64,000 bases of DNA. It comes from a filamentous cyanobacterium ESFC-1 (GTDB lineage Bacteria > Cyanobacteriota > Cyanobacteriia > Cyanobacteriales > Spirulinaceae). The stretch's first letter is position 1; each line of letters begins with the position of its first letter. The notes beneath the pieces are model-generated. The model made no database searches. It was not told where the DNA came from and was given only the letters and a program-made list of their open reading frames with translations. The translations under genes were made by a program, and so were the position numbers. The DNA is taken from contig KB904821.1 in the NCBI GenBank assembly GCA_000380225.1, positions 755,454-819,453 of the forward strand, written 5' to 3'. Positions 44,586 to 53,853 of the stretch are shown piece by piece.

Positions 44586-44715
44586 CTGTAATATGGCTAT
44601 CCGCCGTAACCCACCGTTTCAAGTGTGCCACAGCAGTAGATTAGGCGGCTAAAACTCCCGCTATGACTCTAATATAGCTATCCGCCGTAACCCACCGTTT
44701 CAGATGTGTCACGAT
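44547..44715. repeat. Two tandem type B palindromic units
   Basis: GTAGGGTGGGTTAGGCGGCT ... ATCCGCCGTAACCCACCG followed by TTCAAGTGTGCCAC, then a second unit with the same core and TTCAGATGTGTCAC. The units are nearly identical. It starts within the end of the TPR gene. Confidence 0.8.
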
Positions 44716-44736
44716 AGCCAATCAAGAAAATTAATA

Positions 44737-44771
44737 ATAACAGTTGTTATGTCTTCCATAACAACTGTTAT
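44737..44771. promoter_or_regulatory. Perfect 15-bp inverted repeat made of two near-palindromes
   Basis: ATAACAGTTGTTATG (44737-44751) and CATAACAACTGTTAT (44757-44771) are exact reverse complements with a 5-nt loop. Each arm is itself a near-palindrome ATAACA-NN-TGTTAT, which looks more like a doubled operator than a terminator; no T-run of note follows. Lies between convergent genes. Confidence 0.45.
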
Positions 44772-44925
44772 GTTTCTCGATCGCGCGATCGCACCCCCTT
44801 ATTCATCCAGTCCGCAACGGTGGAATGGGTTGCATTAGCTCAGAATTTCTAATCCGCAGGCGGGATAGCGAGACAAACAGCTTTTATCCACCAGATTTAG
44901 TACAACATTGAGATTTTCTGCCTTT

Positions 44926-45738
44926 TTAAGCAAAAACTCGATGTTGCAACGAAGGCATTTGCTGACGAACTTGCTTGAGTCGAGAAGGATTAATTTCCGC
45001 GATCGCGACTCCCGGCTTCTCCCCCGCATCTGCTAAGATAGCCCCCCAAGGGTCTACAATCATGGCGTGACCGTGGGTTTGTCTCAGGGCATAATGATTC
45101 CCCGTTTGGGCTGGTGCAACAACGTAACAGGTGTTTTCAATGGCTCTGGCTTGAATTAAGACTTGCCAGTGATCTTTACCTGTATAAGCGGTAAAAGCCG
45201 CCGGAACAAAGAGAATATCTGCTCCCTGTTGGGAAAGATGGCGGTATAATTCCGGGAAGCGCACATCATAACACACTGATAAGCCTATATTACCCAGGCG
45301 ATCGCTTTGGCACACCGAGGGAAGTTGCGTCCCGGCCATCACGGTGCTGGATTCACGATAGGGAATGCCATCGGGGATGTTGACATCAAAAAGGTGGACT
45401 TTTTGGTAGCGGGCAATTTCTTGACCGTTGGTATTGATGAGGAGGGCAGTGTTGTAGGCTTTATTACCTTCTACCGGAACCGGGAAACCACCACCCAGGA
45501 GAGTCACCTGGAACCGTTGCGCCATCTTTTTCAGGAATTTCTCGCTTTTTTCAGCGATTTCCTCGGCTTTTTGCAGTTTTTCTGCTTCTGTCCCTAAAAA
45601 GGAAAAGTTTTCGGGTAAGCCTACCAATTCTGCCCCTTGGCGAACGGCTAAGTCAATTAATTCTTCGGCCTCGACGAGGTTTTTGTCTACGTCGGGGGTA
45701 CTGGTCATTTGAACGGCAGCAGCAAGATAAGAGTTCAT
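44926..45738 (-). CDS. Carbon-nitrogen hydrolase (nitrilase superfamily, Nit-like)
   Basis: A 270-residue amidase-type enzyme. The Glu-Lys-Cys triad is clear: LVGLPENFSF (Glu), RYQKVHLFDV (Lys) and GLSVCYDVRFPEL (Cys). The VRFPELYRHL and FTAYTGKDHWQVLIQARAIENT segments resemble the Nit1/Nit2 branch, which acts on deaminated glutathione or omega-amides; the substrate here is inferred only. Soluble. The mRNA leader contains AATGACC repeats. Confidence 0.88.
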   Translation of the reverse strand: MNSYLAAAVQMTSTPDVDKNLVEAEELIDLAVRQGAELVGLPENFSFLGTEAEKLQKAEEIAEKSEKFLKKMAQRFQVTLLGGGFPVPVEGNKAYNTALLINTNGQEIARYQKVHLFDVNIPDGIPYRESSTVMAGTQLPSVCQSDRLGNIGLSVCYDVRFPELYRHLSQQGADILFVPAAFTAYTGKDHWQVLIQARAIENTCYVVAPAQTGNHYALRQTHGHAMIVDPWGAILADAGEKPGVAIAEINPSRLKQVRQQMPSLQHRVFA

Positions 45739-45827
45739 CGGTTCTGAATCGGTTGGAAAAAAGGGCGCGATCTCATCGGGAACGCTTCTTTTTGGATTTA
45801 ATCACATTCGCGATCCCCGACTCAAGA

Positions 45828-45910
45828 TTGGTCATTGGTCATTGGTCATTGGTCATTGGTCATTGGTCATTGGTCATTCGTCATTCGTCATTGGTCATTG
45901 GTCATTGGTT
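45828..45910. repeat. GGTCATT tandem repeat tract
   Basis: About eleven adjacent TTGGTCA/TTCGTCA heptamers, upstream of the nitrilase gene. In that gene's transcript sense the tract reads AATGACC. The remaining spacer to 46238 is AT-rich and holds the COG0523 gene's promoter region, where I see no certain operator. Confidence 0.85.
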
Positions 45911-46238
45911 AAAGTTGTGGCTTTTTTGTTAAACGGATCGAATCGTCCCTCGAACAAGTATGCTCGCGATTATGCTCATAACAAAGGGCGATCGCATTGA
46001 GAAGAAATTTTGGTTGGGAAAAGGGCTAGACTTGGGCTTTTTTTCGTGATATTATATTTTTCATAATGGGAATATTGACGAAATTTTTATTTCTGCACAG
46101 ATTTCCATTATATAAAATATAGTACCAAAAAAATCGCGATCGCACAACCCCCTTTTTCCCAAAAAATTCCCCCCATTAATCGCTACAATAAAAACCCGTC
46201 AAAATCTAAGCAATTCTCAACAGAAAACCGAAAAATAT

Positions 46239-47276
46239 ATGGCTGCCAAAATTCCCGTAACCGTCATCACAGGCTTCCTAGGGGCGGGTAAAACCACTCT
46301 AATTCGTCACCTCCTCACCCAAAACAACAATCGCAAAATCGCCGTCCTCGTCAACGAATTTGGCGAAGTCGGCATCGATGGCGAAATTCTCAAAAGCTGC
46401 CAAGTTTGCGACGAAGACGAAGCCGAACAAAATATCGTCGAACTCAGTAATGGCTGCTTATGTTGCACCGTTCAAGAAGAATTTTACCCCACAATGCAAC
46501 AACTTCTAGAAAGGCAATCTCGCCTCGATTCCATTGTCATTGAAACCTCCGGGTTAGCCCTACCCAAACCCCTCGTCAAAGCCTTTCGTTGGCACGACAT
46601 TCGCAACAACGCCACCGTTGATAGTGTCGTTACCATTGTAGATGCCCAAGCCCTCGCTGCCGGAACATTAGTCGGGGATATTACCGCAGTCGAAGCCCAA
46701 AGAAAAGCCGATCCCAACCTGGATCACGAAACCCCTATCGAGGAATTATTTGAAGACCAACTCGCTTGCGCCGACCTAATTTTACTCACCAAAATAGACT
46801 TACTCGATCCTGAAACTCTCCAAAAAGTACAAACTTGGCTACAGCAACAAGTCCGCCCCGAAGTCAAAATTATTCCTTGCCAAACCGACACCATTAACCC
46901 TGAAATCCTCCTCGGATTTAATGCCGCCGTTGAAGAAGACCTAGCCAATCGTCCCAGTCATCACGACCACGAAGAAGACCACGAACACGACGACGAAATT
47001 AACTCCATTGAATGGAGTTGCGATCGCGAATTTGAATCCAAACCCCTGATTAATCAACTCAAAAAATTAGTCGCAACCGCAGAAATTTATCGGATTAAAG
47101 GCTTTGTTGCCGTCCCCAACAAATCCATGCGTTTAGTATTACAAGGAGTGGGCGATCGCTTTGACACCTTTTTCGATCGTCCCTGGCAACCCCAAGAACC
47201 CCGTCAAACCCGCTTAATTTTTATTGGCCGCGACCTCAAAAAAACCGACATCGAAGCCGCTTTAGAAACCCATTAA
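46239..47276 (+). CDS. CobW/COG0523 GTP-dependent metallochaperone
   Basis: A 345-residue GTPase that moves metal (zinc or cobalt in known relatives) into target proteins. It has Walker A GFLGAGKTTL (12-21), the metal-binding CLCC motif (73-76), ETSGLALP, and the base-specificity loop LTKIDLLD. A His/Asp/Glu-rich stretch (HHDHEEDHEHDDE, about 240-252) precedes the C-terminal CobW domain (YRIKGFVAVPNK; FIGRDL). The substrate metal is not decided by sequence. Followed by a palindromic hairpin. Confidence 0.92.
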   Translation: MAAKIPVTVITGFLGAGKTTLIRHLLTQNNNRKIAVLVNEFGEVGIDGEILKSCQVCDEDEAEQNIVELSNGCLCCTVQEEFYPTMQQLLERQSRLDSIVIETSGLALPKPLVKAFRWHDIRNNATVDSVVTIVDAQALAAGTLVGDITAVEAQRKADPNLDHETPIEELFEDQLACADLILLTKIDLLDPETLQKVQTWLQQQVRPEVKIIPCQTDTINPEILLGFNAAVEEDLANRPSHHDHEEDHEHDDEINSIEWSCDREFESKPLINQLKKLVATAEIYRIKGFVAVPNKSMRLVLQGVGDRFDTFFDRPWQPQEPRQTRLIFIGRDLKKTDIEAALETH

Positions 47277-47283
47277 TCAAACT

Positions 47284-47310
47284 GTAGGGTGCGTTAGTAA
47301 CGCACCCTAA
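47284..47310. repeat. GTAGGGTGCGTTA palindrome, probable 3' hairpin of the COG0523 gene
   Basis: GTAGGGTGCGTTA and TAACGCACCCTAA flank one base; it lies just 8 nt after the stop codon. It is the same family as the palindrome at 13267. Confidence 0.75.
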
Positions 47311-47498
47311 TCAATACTAAAAAATATTAACTTCTGTAACTTTAACTTAATTTTTCTTAAAATATTCTCATAACAGGAAAGCAAACCCAAAAATTGCGGT
47401 ATCAGTAAAAAAGTAAGACCCTCTATAATATTTGACTCCGAAAACTTGTCTAGAACTTTTAAATCTCGGTCATACCTCGCAAAAACGAACAAAAATAA

Positions 47499-48809
47499 AT
47501 GAATATCCGCAAGCTGACAGGCAATCTGAGCAAGAGATTCTCGAAACTCCAGAAAATACAGCGTTTTTTCATCTTTCTCCTTGCCTCCCTTGCCATTACC
47601 TTTCTTTGGGTTGTTCCTGCCTTCACGCAGCAACCCGTCACCATTAGCGTCATGATTCAAACTCTAGAAGGAACGCAATGGCAACCCATCGTGCAAGGAT
47701 TCAACGAATCCCACGACAATATTCGCCTCGAAATCATCAAAGGGCCCAACGACACCAACCTCGTTGAAGACCTTTACACCTCAGCCTTTCTCCTCGGTGA
47801 TGCCCCCTATGACCTCGCCTACATGGATATTGTCTGGGTTCCCAAATTCGCCGCCGCCGGATGGTTGCAACCCATAGACGAATACATCGAAACCAGCGAA
47901 GTAGACTTATCCGAATACCTCAACGGCGACATCAACGGCGGAACTTACAACGGCAGTTTGTACCGAATGCCCTTTCGTTCCGACGGTGGGATGTTGTATT
48001 ACCGTACCGACTTACTACAGCAAGGCGGCTATGAACCCCCAGAAACCTTTACCGAATTAATGCAGATATCCCAAGACTTGCAAGACCAAGGCATTGCCGA
48101 TTGGGGCTATGTCTGGCAAGGCAAACAGTATGAAGGAATGTCGGCCATGTTCGTCGAAATCCTCGAAGGTCATGGGGCATATTGGATTGACCCAGAAACC
48201 CGTGAAGTCGGCTTAGACCGCCCGGAAGCCATTGCTGCGGCTGAATTCCTCTATCAAACCATTCAAGACGGCATTTCGCCCCCTGGAGTGACCACCTATG
48301 CCGAAGAAGAAACCCGTCGCTTGTTTCAAAACACCGATACCGTCTTTTTACGCAATTGGCCTTATGTGTATCCCCTCGCCCAAGACTCCGAAATTAGCGG
48401 TCAGTTCGCCATTAAGCCCATGGTACACGAACCCCAAGATAGTAGCGGCGCTTGCCAGGGCGGTTGGGGCTTAGGCATGGTTGCAACCACCTCTCACCCC
48501 GATGAAGCTTGGGAAGTGATTCAATACTTCAATCAACCGGATGTACAACGGCAGTTTTTCCTCGAAACTGGTTATGTTCCCGCCCGCAAGTCCTTATTTA
48601 ACGACCCGGAGTTGGTCGCCCAATATTCCTATTACCCCGACTTGCTGAATGTCGTTGAAAACTCCGCCTTGCGTCCCCCCATCGCCCAATACGCCCAAGC
48701 CTCCGACATTCTCCAACGCTACCTCAGCGCCGTCATCACCGGAGAAATGACCCCCGAAGCCGCCATGACTGCCGCAGCGAGAGAGACTCGCAGTGTTTTA
48801 GGTAGTTAG
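47499..48809 (+). CDS. Sugar/osmolyte ABC transporter substrate-binding protein
   Basis: A 436-residue type 1 extracellular solute-binding protein. Signal peptide about 1-44 (FFIFLLASLAITFLWVVPAFTQ). The family blocks YDLAYMDIVWVPKFAAAGWLQPID, PFRSDGGMLYYRTDLLQ, FLRNWPYVYPLA and GWGLGMVATTSHPDEAWEVIQYF are present. It is the first gene of a carbohydrate importer with two permeases and an ATPase. Relatives in cyanobacteria take up glucosylglycerol, sucrose or trehalose; which applies here is not visible. Confidence 0.88.
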   Translation: MNIRKLTGNLSKRFSKLQKIQRFFIFLLASLAITFLWVVPAFTQQPVTISVMIQTLEGTQWQPIVQGFNESHDNIRLEIIKGPNDTNLVEDLYTSAFLLGDAPYDLAYMDIVWVPKFAAAGWLQPIDEYIETSEVDLSEYLNGDINGGTYNGSLYRMPFRSDGGMLYYRTDLLQQGGYEPPETFTELMQISQDLQDQGIADWGYVWQGKQYEGMSAMFVEILEGHGAYWIDPETREVGLDRPEAIAAAEFLYQTIQDGISPPGVTTYAEEETRRLFQNTDTVFLRNWPYVYPLAQDSEISGQFAIKPMVHEPQDSSGACQGGWGLGMVATTSHPDEAWEVIQYFNQPDVQRQFFLETGYVPARKSLFNDPELVAQYSYYPDLLNVVENSALRPPIAQYAQASDILQRYLSAVITGEMTPEAAMTAAARETRSVLGS

Positions 48810-48829
48810 TTTTTAGGCAGTGGGCAGCT

Positions 48830-48985
48830 TTTTCAGTTAACAGTCATCAGTTATCAGTCATCAGTTTTTTAGGCAGTGGTTTTTGGGCAGTCGGCAGCTT
48901 TTTTTCAGTTATCAGTCATCAACAACCAATAACCAATAACCAATAACAAACAACAAACAACAAACAACAAACAACAAACAACCAA
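48830..48985. repeat. Repeat tract between binding protein and first permease
   Basis: GGCAGTGGGCAG and CAGTTATCAGTCATC units lead into CCAATAACCAATAACC and ACAAACAACAAACAAC, which run to within 10 bases of the permease ATG. No ribosome site is seen in this leader. Confidence 0.85.
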
Positions 48986-48990
48986 TAAAA

Positions 48991-49899
48991 ATGACACAAG
49001 ATGCAATTCGACAGCGAGAAAGACGGGTAGGTTGGTGGCTGATTACACCCGCGTTACTCGTTTTATTATTAGTCTTTGCTTATCCCATTGGACGGGCGTT
49101 TTGGCTGAGTTTATTTGAACAAAACCTCGGAACCGAACTCACCGCCGAGTTTAACGGTTTAGGCAACTATGCCCGCTTGTTTGGTGATGGGCGATTTTGG
49201 CGGAGTTTGTGGAATACCAGTGTATTTACCCTAGTTAGTATTGTACTGGAATTAGTCCTAGGGATGGCGATCGCCCTCGTCCTGGATAAAAGCTTTCGGG
49301 GACGGGGTTTAGTCCGAACAGCAGCCTTGATTCCCTGGGCGTTACCAACGGCGGTTATGGGCTTGGCTTGGGCCTGGATTTTTAACGACCAATTCGGGGT
49401 CGTGAATGATATCCTGGGCAGGATTGGCCTTATCAGCGAACCAATTACTTGGCTAGGCGACCCCTTCCGGGCGATGTTAGCCTTGATTATCGCCGACGTT
49501 TGGAAAACCACCCCCTTTATCGCCATTATCCTCTTAGCCGGGTTGCAATCCATTTCCTCGGATTTGTACGAAGCCCACTCCATCGACGGGGCAAATCCAG
49601 TCCAAAGCTTTTTCCAAATCACATTACCCCTCCTTGCCCCCCAAATTCTGATTGCCTTATTATTCCGCTTTGCCCAGGCTTTCGGGATTTTCGACTTGGT
49701 ACAAGTGATGACGGGAGGTGGCCCGGCTGGTGCTACAGAAGTGGTTTCAATTTACATCTATGCAACGGTACGCCGCTACCTGGATTTTGGCTATGGGGCG
49801 GCATTAGTGGTTGTGACGTTTTTATTACTGATTATTGCTGTGGCTATTGTCGGTTACTTACTCTCTAAAACCCGCATTAATGTTACAGGAGAAAGATAG
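48991..49899 (+). CDS. ABC sugar permease (MalF-like)
   Basis: A 302-residue inner-membrane permease with six helices. The EAA coupling loop is EAHSIDGANPVQSFFQITLP, and GGGPAGATEVVSIYIY is the usual MalF-family tail. It pairs with the permease at 50189. The leader is a repeat tract, so translation must start without a normal Shine-Dalgarno. Confidence 0.9.
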   Translation: MTQDAIRQRERRVGWWLITPALLVLLLVFAYPIGRAFWLSLFEQNLGTELTAEFNGLGNYARLFGDGRFWRSLWNTSVFTLVSIVLELVLGMAIALVLDKSFRGRGLVRTAALIPWALPTAVMGLAWAWIFNDQFGVVNDILGRIGLISEPITWLGDPFRAMLALIIADVWKTTPFIAIILLAGLQSISSDLYEAHSIDGANPVQSFFQITLPLLAPQILIALLFRFAQAFGIFDLVQVMTGGGPAGATEVVSIYIYATVRRYLDFGYGAALVVVTFLLLIIAVAIVGYLLSKTRINVTGER

Positions 49900-49909
49900 T
49901 ATTGTATTC

Positions 49910-50125
49910 GTGTAGTGGTGCGACACAGCTAAAAATGTACATTACAGTAGGGTGGGTTAGGCGGCTAGAATCTAGGCTATGACTGTAATCCACGAATCCG
50001 CCGTAACCCACCATTTAAAGTGTGTCACGACAGTAGGGTGGGTTAGGCGGCTAAAAGCTATGCTATGAAAGTAATCCAGCAATCTGCCCTAACCCACCAT
50101 TTAGGATGTGTCATGACACTACTGT
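49910..50125. repeat. Two tandem type B palindromic units between the permease genes
   Basis: After GCGACACAGCTAAAAATG come two units of CAGTAGGGTGGGTTAGGCGG ... CCGTAACCCACCATTTA (or CCCTAACCCACCATTTA), each closed by GTGTGTCACGACA or GTGTCATGACA. The same family as 16510 and 44547. They split an otherwise ordinary ABC operon. Confidence 0.8.
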
Positions 50126-50188
50126 TCCCAGGCACTTTAGCTAACTAATAACAAAGGACAAAGGACAAAGAACAAAGGACTAATAATA

Positions 50189-51058
50189 ATGACCATCGCG
50201 CAACAACAAACAACCGAAAATAAATCGCAAATTGACTGGAGTCGAATCGGCATTTGGGTCGGAGTCGTCTTAATTCTCCTGTTTTGTTTAGCCCCGGTTT
50301 TATGGCAACTGCTGACTTCATTTAAAACCAATGAAGCCATTTCAGCCATTCCCAATATTTACTTTCCTACCCCCAACCAACTAACCACCAGCCATTACAC
50401 AAACTTGGGTTGGACATTCTGGCGCTATGTCTTTAATAGTGGCTTTGTTTCTATTGTTTCAACAATGATTTGCTTGGCGATTGGTGCGCCCGCCGCTTAC
50501 ACTTTGGCTCGCTTAAAAATCCCCGGACAGAGCATTATTTTAGCTTGCGTTTTGATTGTGAGCTTGTTTCCCTATGTTTTGCTTTTTCTAGGATTACTTG
50601 AAATTGTTAAAGCTTTAAATTTAGGGAATAATTACATCGCCCTAATTGTGCCTTATACCGCAATTAATTTACCCTTGACCATTCTAGTTTTACGCAGCTT
50701 TTTCCAACAACTCCCGAAAGACCTAGAAGACTCTGCCAAAGTAGACGGTTATAATACAGTACAAATGCTGCTGCAAATTGTCTTACCCATGACAATTCCG
50801 GCATTGGTGACAACGGGCATTTTAACTTTGATTTTCGCGTGGAATGAGTTTATCTTTGCGCTAACCTTTATCACAGAAGAAAATATGCTCACAATTCCCG
50901 TTGCAGTTGCCCGGATTGGGGGGGCTTCTGCTTTTGAAATTCCTTATGGGCCGATTGCTGCTGCTACAGTTATCGGTACATTTCCCTTAGTTGTTCTAGT
51001 GTTATTCTTCCAGCGTCGGATTGTCCAAGGGATTACCGCCGGGGCAGTTAAGGGGTGA
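50189..51058 (+). CDS. ABC sugar permease (MalG-like)
   Basis: A 289-residue permease with six helices; EAA loop EDSAKVDGYNTVQMLLQIVLP and the MalG-type end FQRRIVQGITAGAVKG. Its leader is a run of AACAAAGGACAAAGGAC repeats, which may provide AAGGA as a ribosome site. Second channel subunit of the importer. Confidence 0.9.
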   Translation: MTIAQQQTTENKSQIDWSRIGIWVGVVLILLFCLAPVLWQLLTSFKTNEAISAIPNIYFPTPNQLTTSHYTNLGWTFWRYVFNSGFVSIVSTMICLAIGAPAAYTLARLKIPGQSIILACVLIVSLFPYVLLFLGLLEIVKALNLGNNYIALIVPYTAINLPLTILVLRSFFQQLPKDLEDSAKVDGYNTVQMLLQIVLPMTIPALVTTGILTLIFAWNEFIFALTFITEENMLTIPVAVARIGGASAFEIPYGPIAAATVIGTFPLVVLVLFFQRRIVQGITAGAVKG

Positions 51059-51069
51059 TTTCAGTTAAC

Positions 51070-51320
51070 AGTCTCTAAGGGGCAATCGGCAATCGGCAAT
51101 CGGCAATCGGGGGGGAGGGATTTTCAGTTATCAGTTATCAGCTTCTAAGGGGCTCCTCGGCAATCGGCAATCGGCAATCGGGGGGGAGGGAGAGGGAATT
51201 GGGCAATTACCAGTTAAGGGATTCTGTCAACAACCAATAACCAATAACCAATAACCAATAACCAACAACCAACAACCAATAACCAATAACCAATAACTAA
51301 CAACCAATAACCAATAACAA
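51070..51320. repeat. Repeat tract between permease and ATPase genes
   Basis: GGCAATCGGCAATC and CAGTTATCAGTTATC units with two copies of an AATCGGGGGGGAGGGA block, then AACCAATAACCAACAACC heptamers from 51228 to 51320, ending 7 bases before the ATPase start codon. Confidence 0.85.
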
Positions 51321-51327
51321 AATAAAT

Positions 51328-52455
51328 ATGGCTACTCTGAGTTTAGAAAATCTACGCAAACAATTTGCCCCTAAAGTTGTTCCGGTTAAAGATATTACGT
51401 TGACCGTGAAAGATGGCGAATTTTTAACCTTGTTGGGGCCGTCCGGTTGCGGTAAATCTACCTTATTGCGCTTAATTGCCGGACTGGAAACCCCCACCAA
51501 AGGGACAGTAAAAGTCGGGGAGAAAAACTTAAATAAAGTCCCCCCTGGCGATCGCGACATGGCTATGGTATTCCAGAGTTATGCCCTGTATCCTCACATG
51601 ACTGTGGCTGAAAATATCGGGGCATCTCTCAAACTCCGCAAAACCCCCACAGACGAAATTAAACATCGCGTCGGGGAAGTCGCGCACCGCTTGGGAATCG
51701 AGCATTTACTCGACCGCAAACCGGGGCAATTATCCGGGGGACAACGGCAACGGGTCGCATTGGCCAGGGCATTAGTCCGCAATCCTGATGTATTCTTGTT
51801 AGACGAACCCCTCAGTAACTTAGATGCCCTTTTGCGGGAACAAGTGCGGGCAGATTTAAAGCAACTATTCCGCAGTCAAAACAAGCCCGTCGTCTACGTG
51901 ACCCACGACCAAACCGAAGCCATGACTTTATCGAGTAAGGTGGCGGTGTTGAAAGACGGGGTGGTGCAGCAATTAGATTCTCCTGACCGCATCTATACCC
52001 ATCCCTCGAATCAATTTGTGGCGGGATTTGTCGGCAGTCCGCAAATGAACTTGATTACCCTACGCTGTGAAAATAATCATGCGATTATGGGGGATTTTAA
52101 GCTCAAGTTACCCAATTTAACCCGAAATCCTAGTAAAGTGGTGATGGGGATTCGCCCGGAAGACTTGGCCGTTGCTTCTTCTGAAGATGCCCAAACCATT
52201 CAGGGTAAAGTGTTTCTCTCCGAACAACTCGGTCGCGAAGAATTGATTAGCCTGAATGTGCATGGCTCAGAAGATATTGTACTCCGGTCTTTAGTCCCTT
52301 CAGACCATGATTGGGAGGGAGATGCGATTACGCTGATGATTCCCCCCCACAAAACCCATTGGTTTGATATTGAAACCGGAGAGCGTCTCAATCGCGAAGA
52401 TTATTCGCCTCCAGTGGATTCTGTCCCTGCAACGGCGCAAAATAGGGCGGAATAA
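51328..52455 (+). CDS. ABC sugar transporter ATP-binding protein (MalK/UgpC type)
   Basis: A 375-residue ABC ATPase. Walker [11 protein letters not shown]-loop VFQSYALYPHMTV, signature LSGGQRQRVALARAL, Walker B VFLLDEPLSNLD, switch VTHDQTEAM. The C-terminal third (from about 240) is the regulatory TOBE/OB fold seen in MalK-type proteins (MGIRPEDLAV). Fourth gene of the importer cluster. Its 3' end overlaps the convergent dehydrogenase gene by 55 bp. Confidence 0.92.
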   Translation: MATLSLENLRKQFAPKVVPVKDITLTVKDGEFLTLLGPSGCGKSTLLRLIAGLETPTKGTVKVGEKNLNKVPPGDRDMAMVFQSYALYPHMTVAENIGASLKLRKTPTDEIKHRVGEVAHRLGIEHLLDRKPGQLSGGQRQRVALARALVRNPDVFLLDEPLSNLDALLREQVRADLKQLFRSQNKPVVYVTHDQTEAMTLSSKVAVLKDGVVQQLDSPDRIYTHPSNQFVAGFVGSPQMNLITLRCENNHAIMGDFKLKLPNLTRNPSKVVMGIRPEDLAVASSEDAQTIQGKVFLSEQLGREELISLNVHGSEDIVLRSLVPSDHDWEGDAITLMIPPHKTHWFDIETGERLNREDYSPPVDSVPATAQNRAE

Positions 52456-53282
52456 TCTTGGTCTGCGAGTCCTAGGGTCAGGGTTTTCTCAACCACAGCT
52501 TTGACCCCCTGCACTAAATTTAAGTCGAGTCCGAGGGATTCGGCTTCTTTTATAAACAGATTGACATCTTTGAGCAGGTGTTTACTGGGGAAGTTGGGGT
52601 TGCTAAAATCGCGATCGCGCATTCGCTCTAATTTCTTATCAAAAGTAGGCGCATACAAAGCACTATCGCGCAAAACCGCCATAAACTGCTCGATATCTAC
52701 CCCTTCTCGCTCAATCATCCCCAAACTACTCGCAAAAGCGCTGGTTAGCGACCCGATAAGCTGATTCATTGCCAATTTCATCGCCGCCGCCGTCCCCACT
52801 GCTCCAGTATGCAACGGGTTTTCGCCAAAATTCTTGAGGACTCCCACCCACTTGTCATATTGTTCTGGGGTTGACCCCACCATAATCTGCAATGTACCGC
52901 TTTTAACTTGGGGAATACTGCCTAATACCGGGGCTTCGAGGTATTGGGCTGCGGCTTCAATCATCGCATCTCCCAGGGCTTTGCTTTCTTGGGGTGCAAT
53001 CGTCCCCATCTGGATAAATGTCTTCCCGACCATAAGTTGCTTCATCGTCTCAGTATCGAGCAGAACGCCGCGAATCGCTGAAATGTCGCTCAACATCAAA
53101 ATGATACATTCAGAGGCTTTGAGGGCAACTGTAGGGTCTGTGGTGGTATTTATGCCTGCATCCTCTAAAGGTTTCAGCTTTTCTGGAGTGCGATTGTAAG
53201 CGGTGACTTCATAACCCTTCTCCGCTAATTTCTGGGCCATGGGTGCGCCCATTAAGCCAGTTCCCAATACAGTAATCTTCAA
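52401..53282 (-). CDS. NAD(P)-dependent beta-hydroxyacid dehydrogenase (6PGDH/HIBADH type)
   Basis: A 293-residue dehydrogenase. The Rossmann motif is VLGTGLMGAPMA, then IQMGTIAP, APVLGSIPQVKSGTLQIMVG and the catalytic Lys in AAAMKLAMNQLIG. DVNLFIKEAESLG follows. Relatives reduce succinic semialdehyde or glyoxylate, or oxidise 3-hydroxyisobutyrate; the substrate is not determined. Convergent with and overlapping the ABC ATPase gene. Confidence 0.88.
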   Translation of the reverse strand: MKITVLGTGLMGAPMAQKLAEKGYEVTAYNRTPEKLKPLEDAGINTTTDPTVALKASECIILMLSDISAIRGVLLDTETMKQLMVGKTFIQMGTIAPQESKALGDAMIEAAAQYLEAPVLGSIPQVKSGTLQIMVGSTPEQYDKWVGVLKNFGENPLHTGAVGTAAAMKLAMNQLIGSLTSAFASSLGMIEREGVDIEQFMAVLRDSALYAPTFDKKLERMRDRDFSNPNFPSKHLLKDVNLFIKEAESLGLDLNLVQGVKAVVEKTLTLGLADQDYSALFCAVAGTESTGGE

Positions 53283-53382
53283 CGCGATCGCTCCTGCTAG
53301 TTTACCTATTCGCGATCGATCTCACCATAAATTTAGCACCCCGCGCACCTACTGACAGAAGGATTTTGTTATTTGTCCTTGG

Positions 53383-53853
53383 TCATTCGTCATTCGTCCT
53401 TTGTTGTTGATTCATAACTTCATTTGGATGTACGACTGTAATACCAGACATACCCAAAAAATCACTGGGATTAAGCGTTAAAATATGACTAACATCTGAT
53501 GCAAGCATAACGGCAACAATACGCGCATCATGAGTCCTTTTGCCACTGATTTGATGTTCCGTAACTAAGTTTAACCAAATAGAAAATACTTGTGCTGTTT
53601 CTTCTACAATTGGGAAGCGTTCGAGCAGTTGTTCAATAATACTCTGGGTTTGCTCGACCGATAAATCCAAGCCATTAACCCGAATAGGACGAGTAGCAAC
53701 AACCCAAAACTCAATTAAAACTTGTGATGTTAAGTAACATTCATGTCCTTGTTCAAGCACTTGAGCAACTGCTTCTGTAACTAATCTATGTTGAGCATCT
53801 GAAACATTACTCAATCGAAGGACAACATTTGTATCCAGCAAATACCAAGCCAT
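53383..53853 (-). CDS. PIN-domain toxin (VapC-like)
   Basis: A 156-residue PIN-domain RNase-like toxin. The acidic sites are LLDTNVVLRL (Asp7), a central Glu in SQVLIEFWVV, KRTHDARIVAVML and the C-terminal LTLNPSDF. The start overlaps the antitoxin stop by one base (TAATG), the usual TA arrangement. The C-terminal tail (NQQQRTNDE) is encoded by a TTGTTGTTGATT repeat. Confidence 0.88.
   Translation of the reverse strand: MAWYLLDTNVVLRLSNVSDAQHRLVTEAVAQVLEQGHECYLTSQVLIEFWVVATRPIRVNGLDLSVEQTQSIIEQLLERFPIVEETAQVFSIWLNLVTEHQISGKRTHDARIVAVMLASDVSHILTLNPSDFLGMSGITVVHPNEVMNQQQRTNDE

Noticed and set aside
46040-46238. Zur or Fur box before the COG0523 gene
   Set aside because: The AT-rich stretch (TGATATTATATTTTTCATAATG) shows only partial symmetry, not enough to call an operator.
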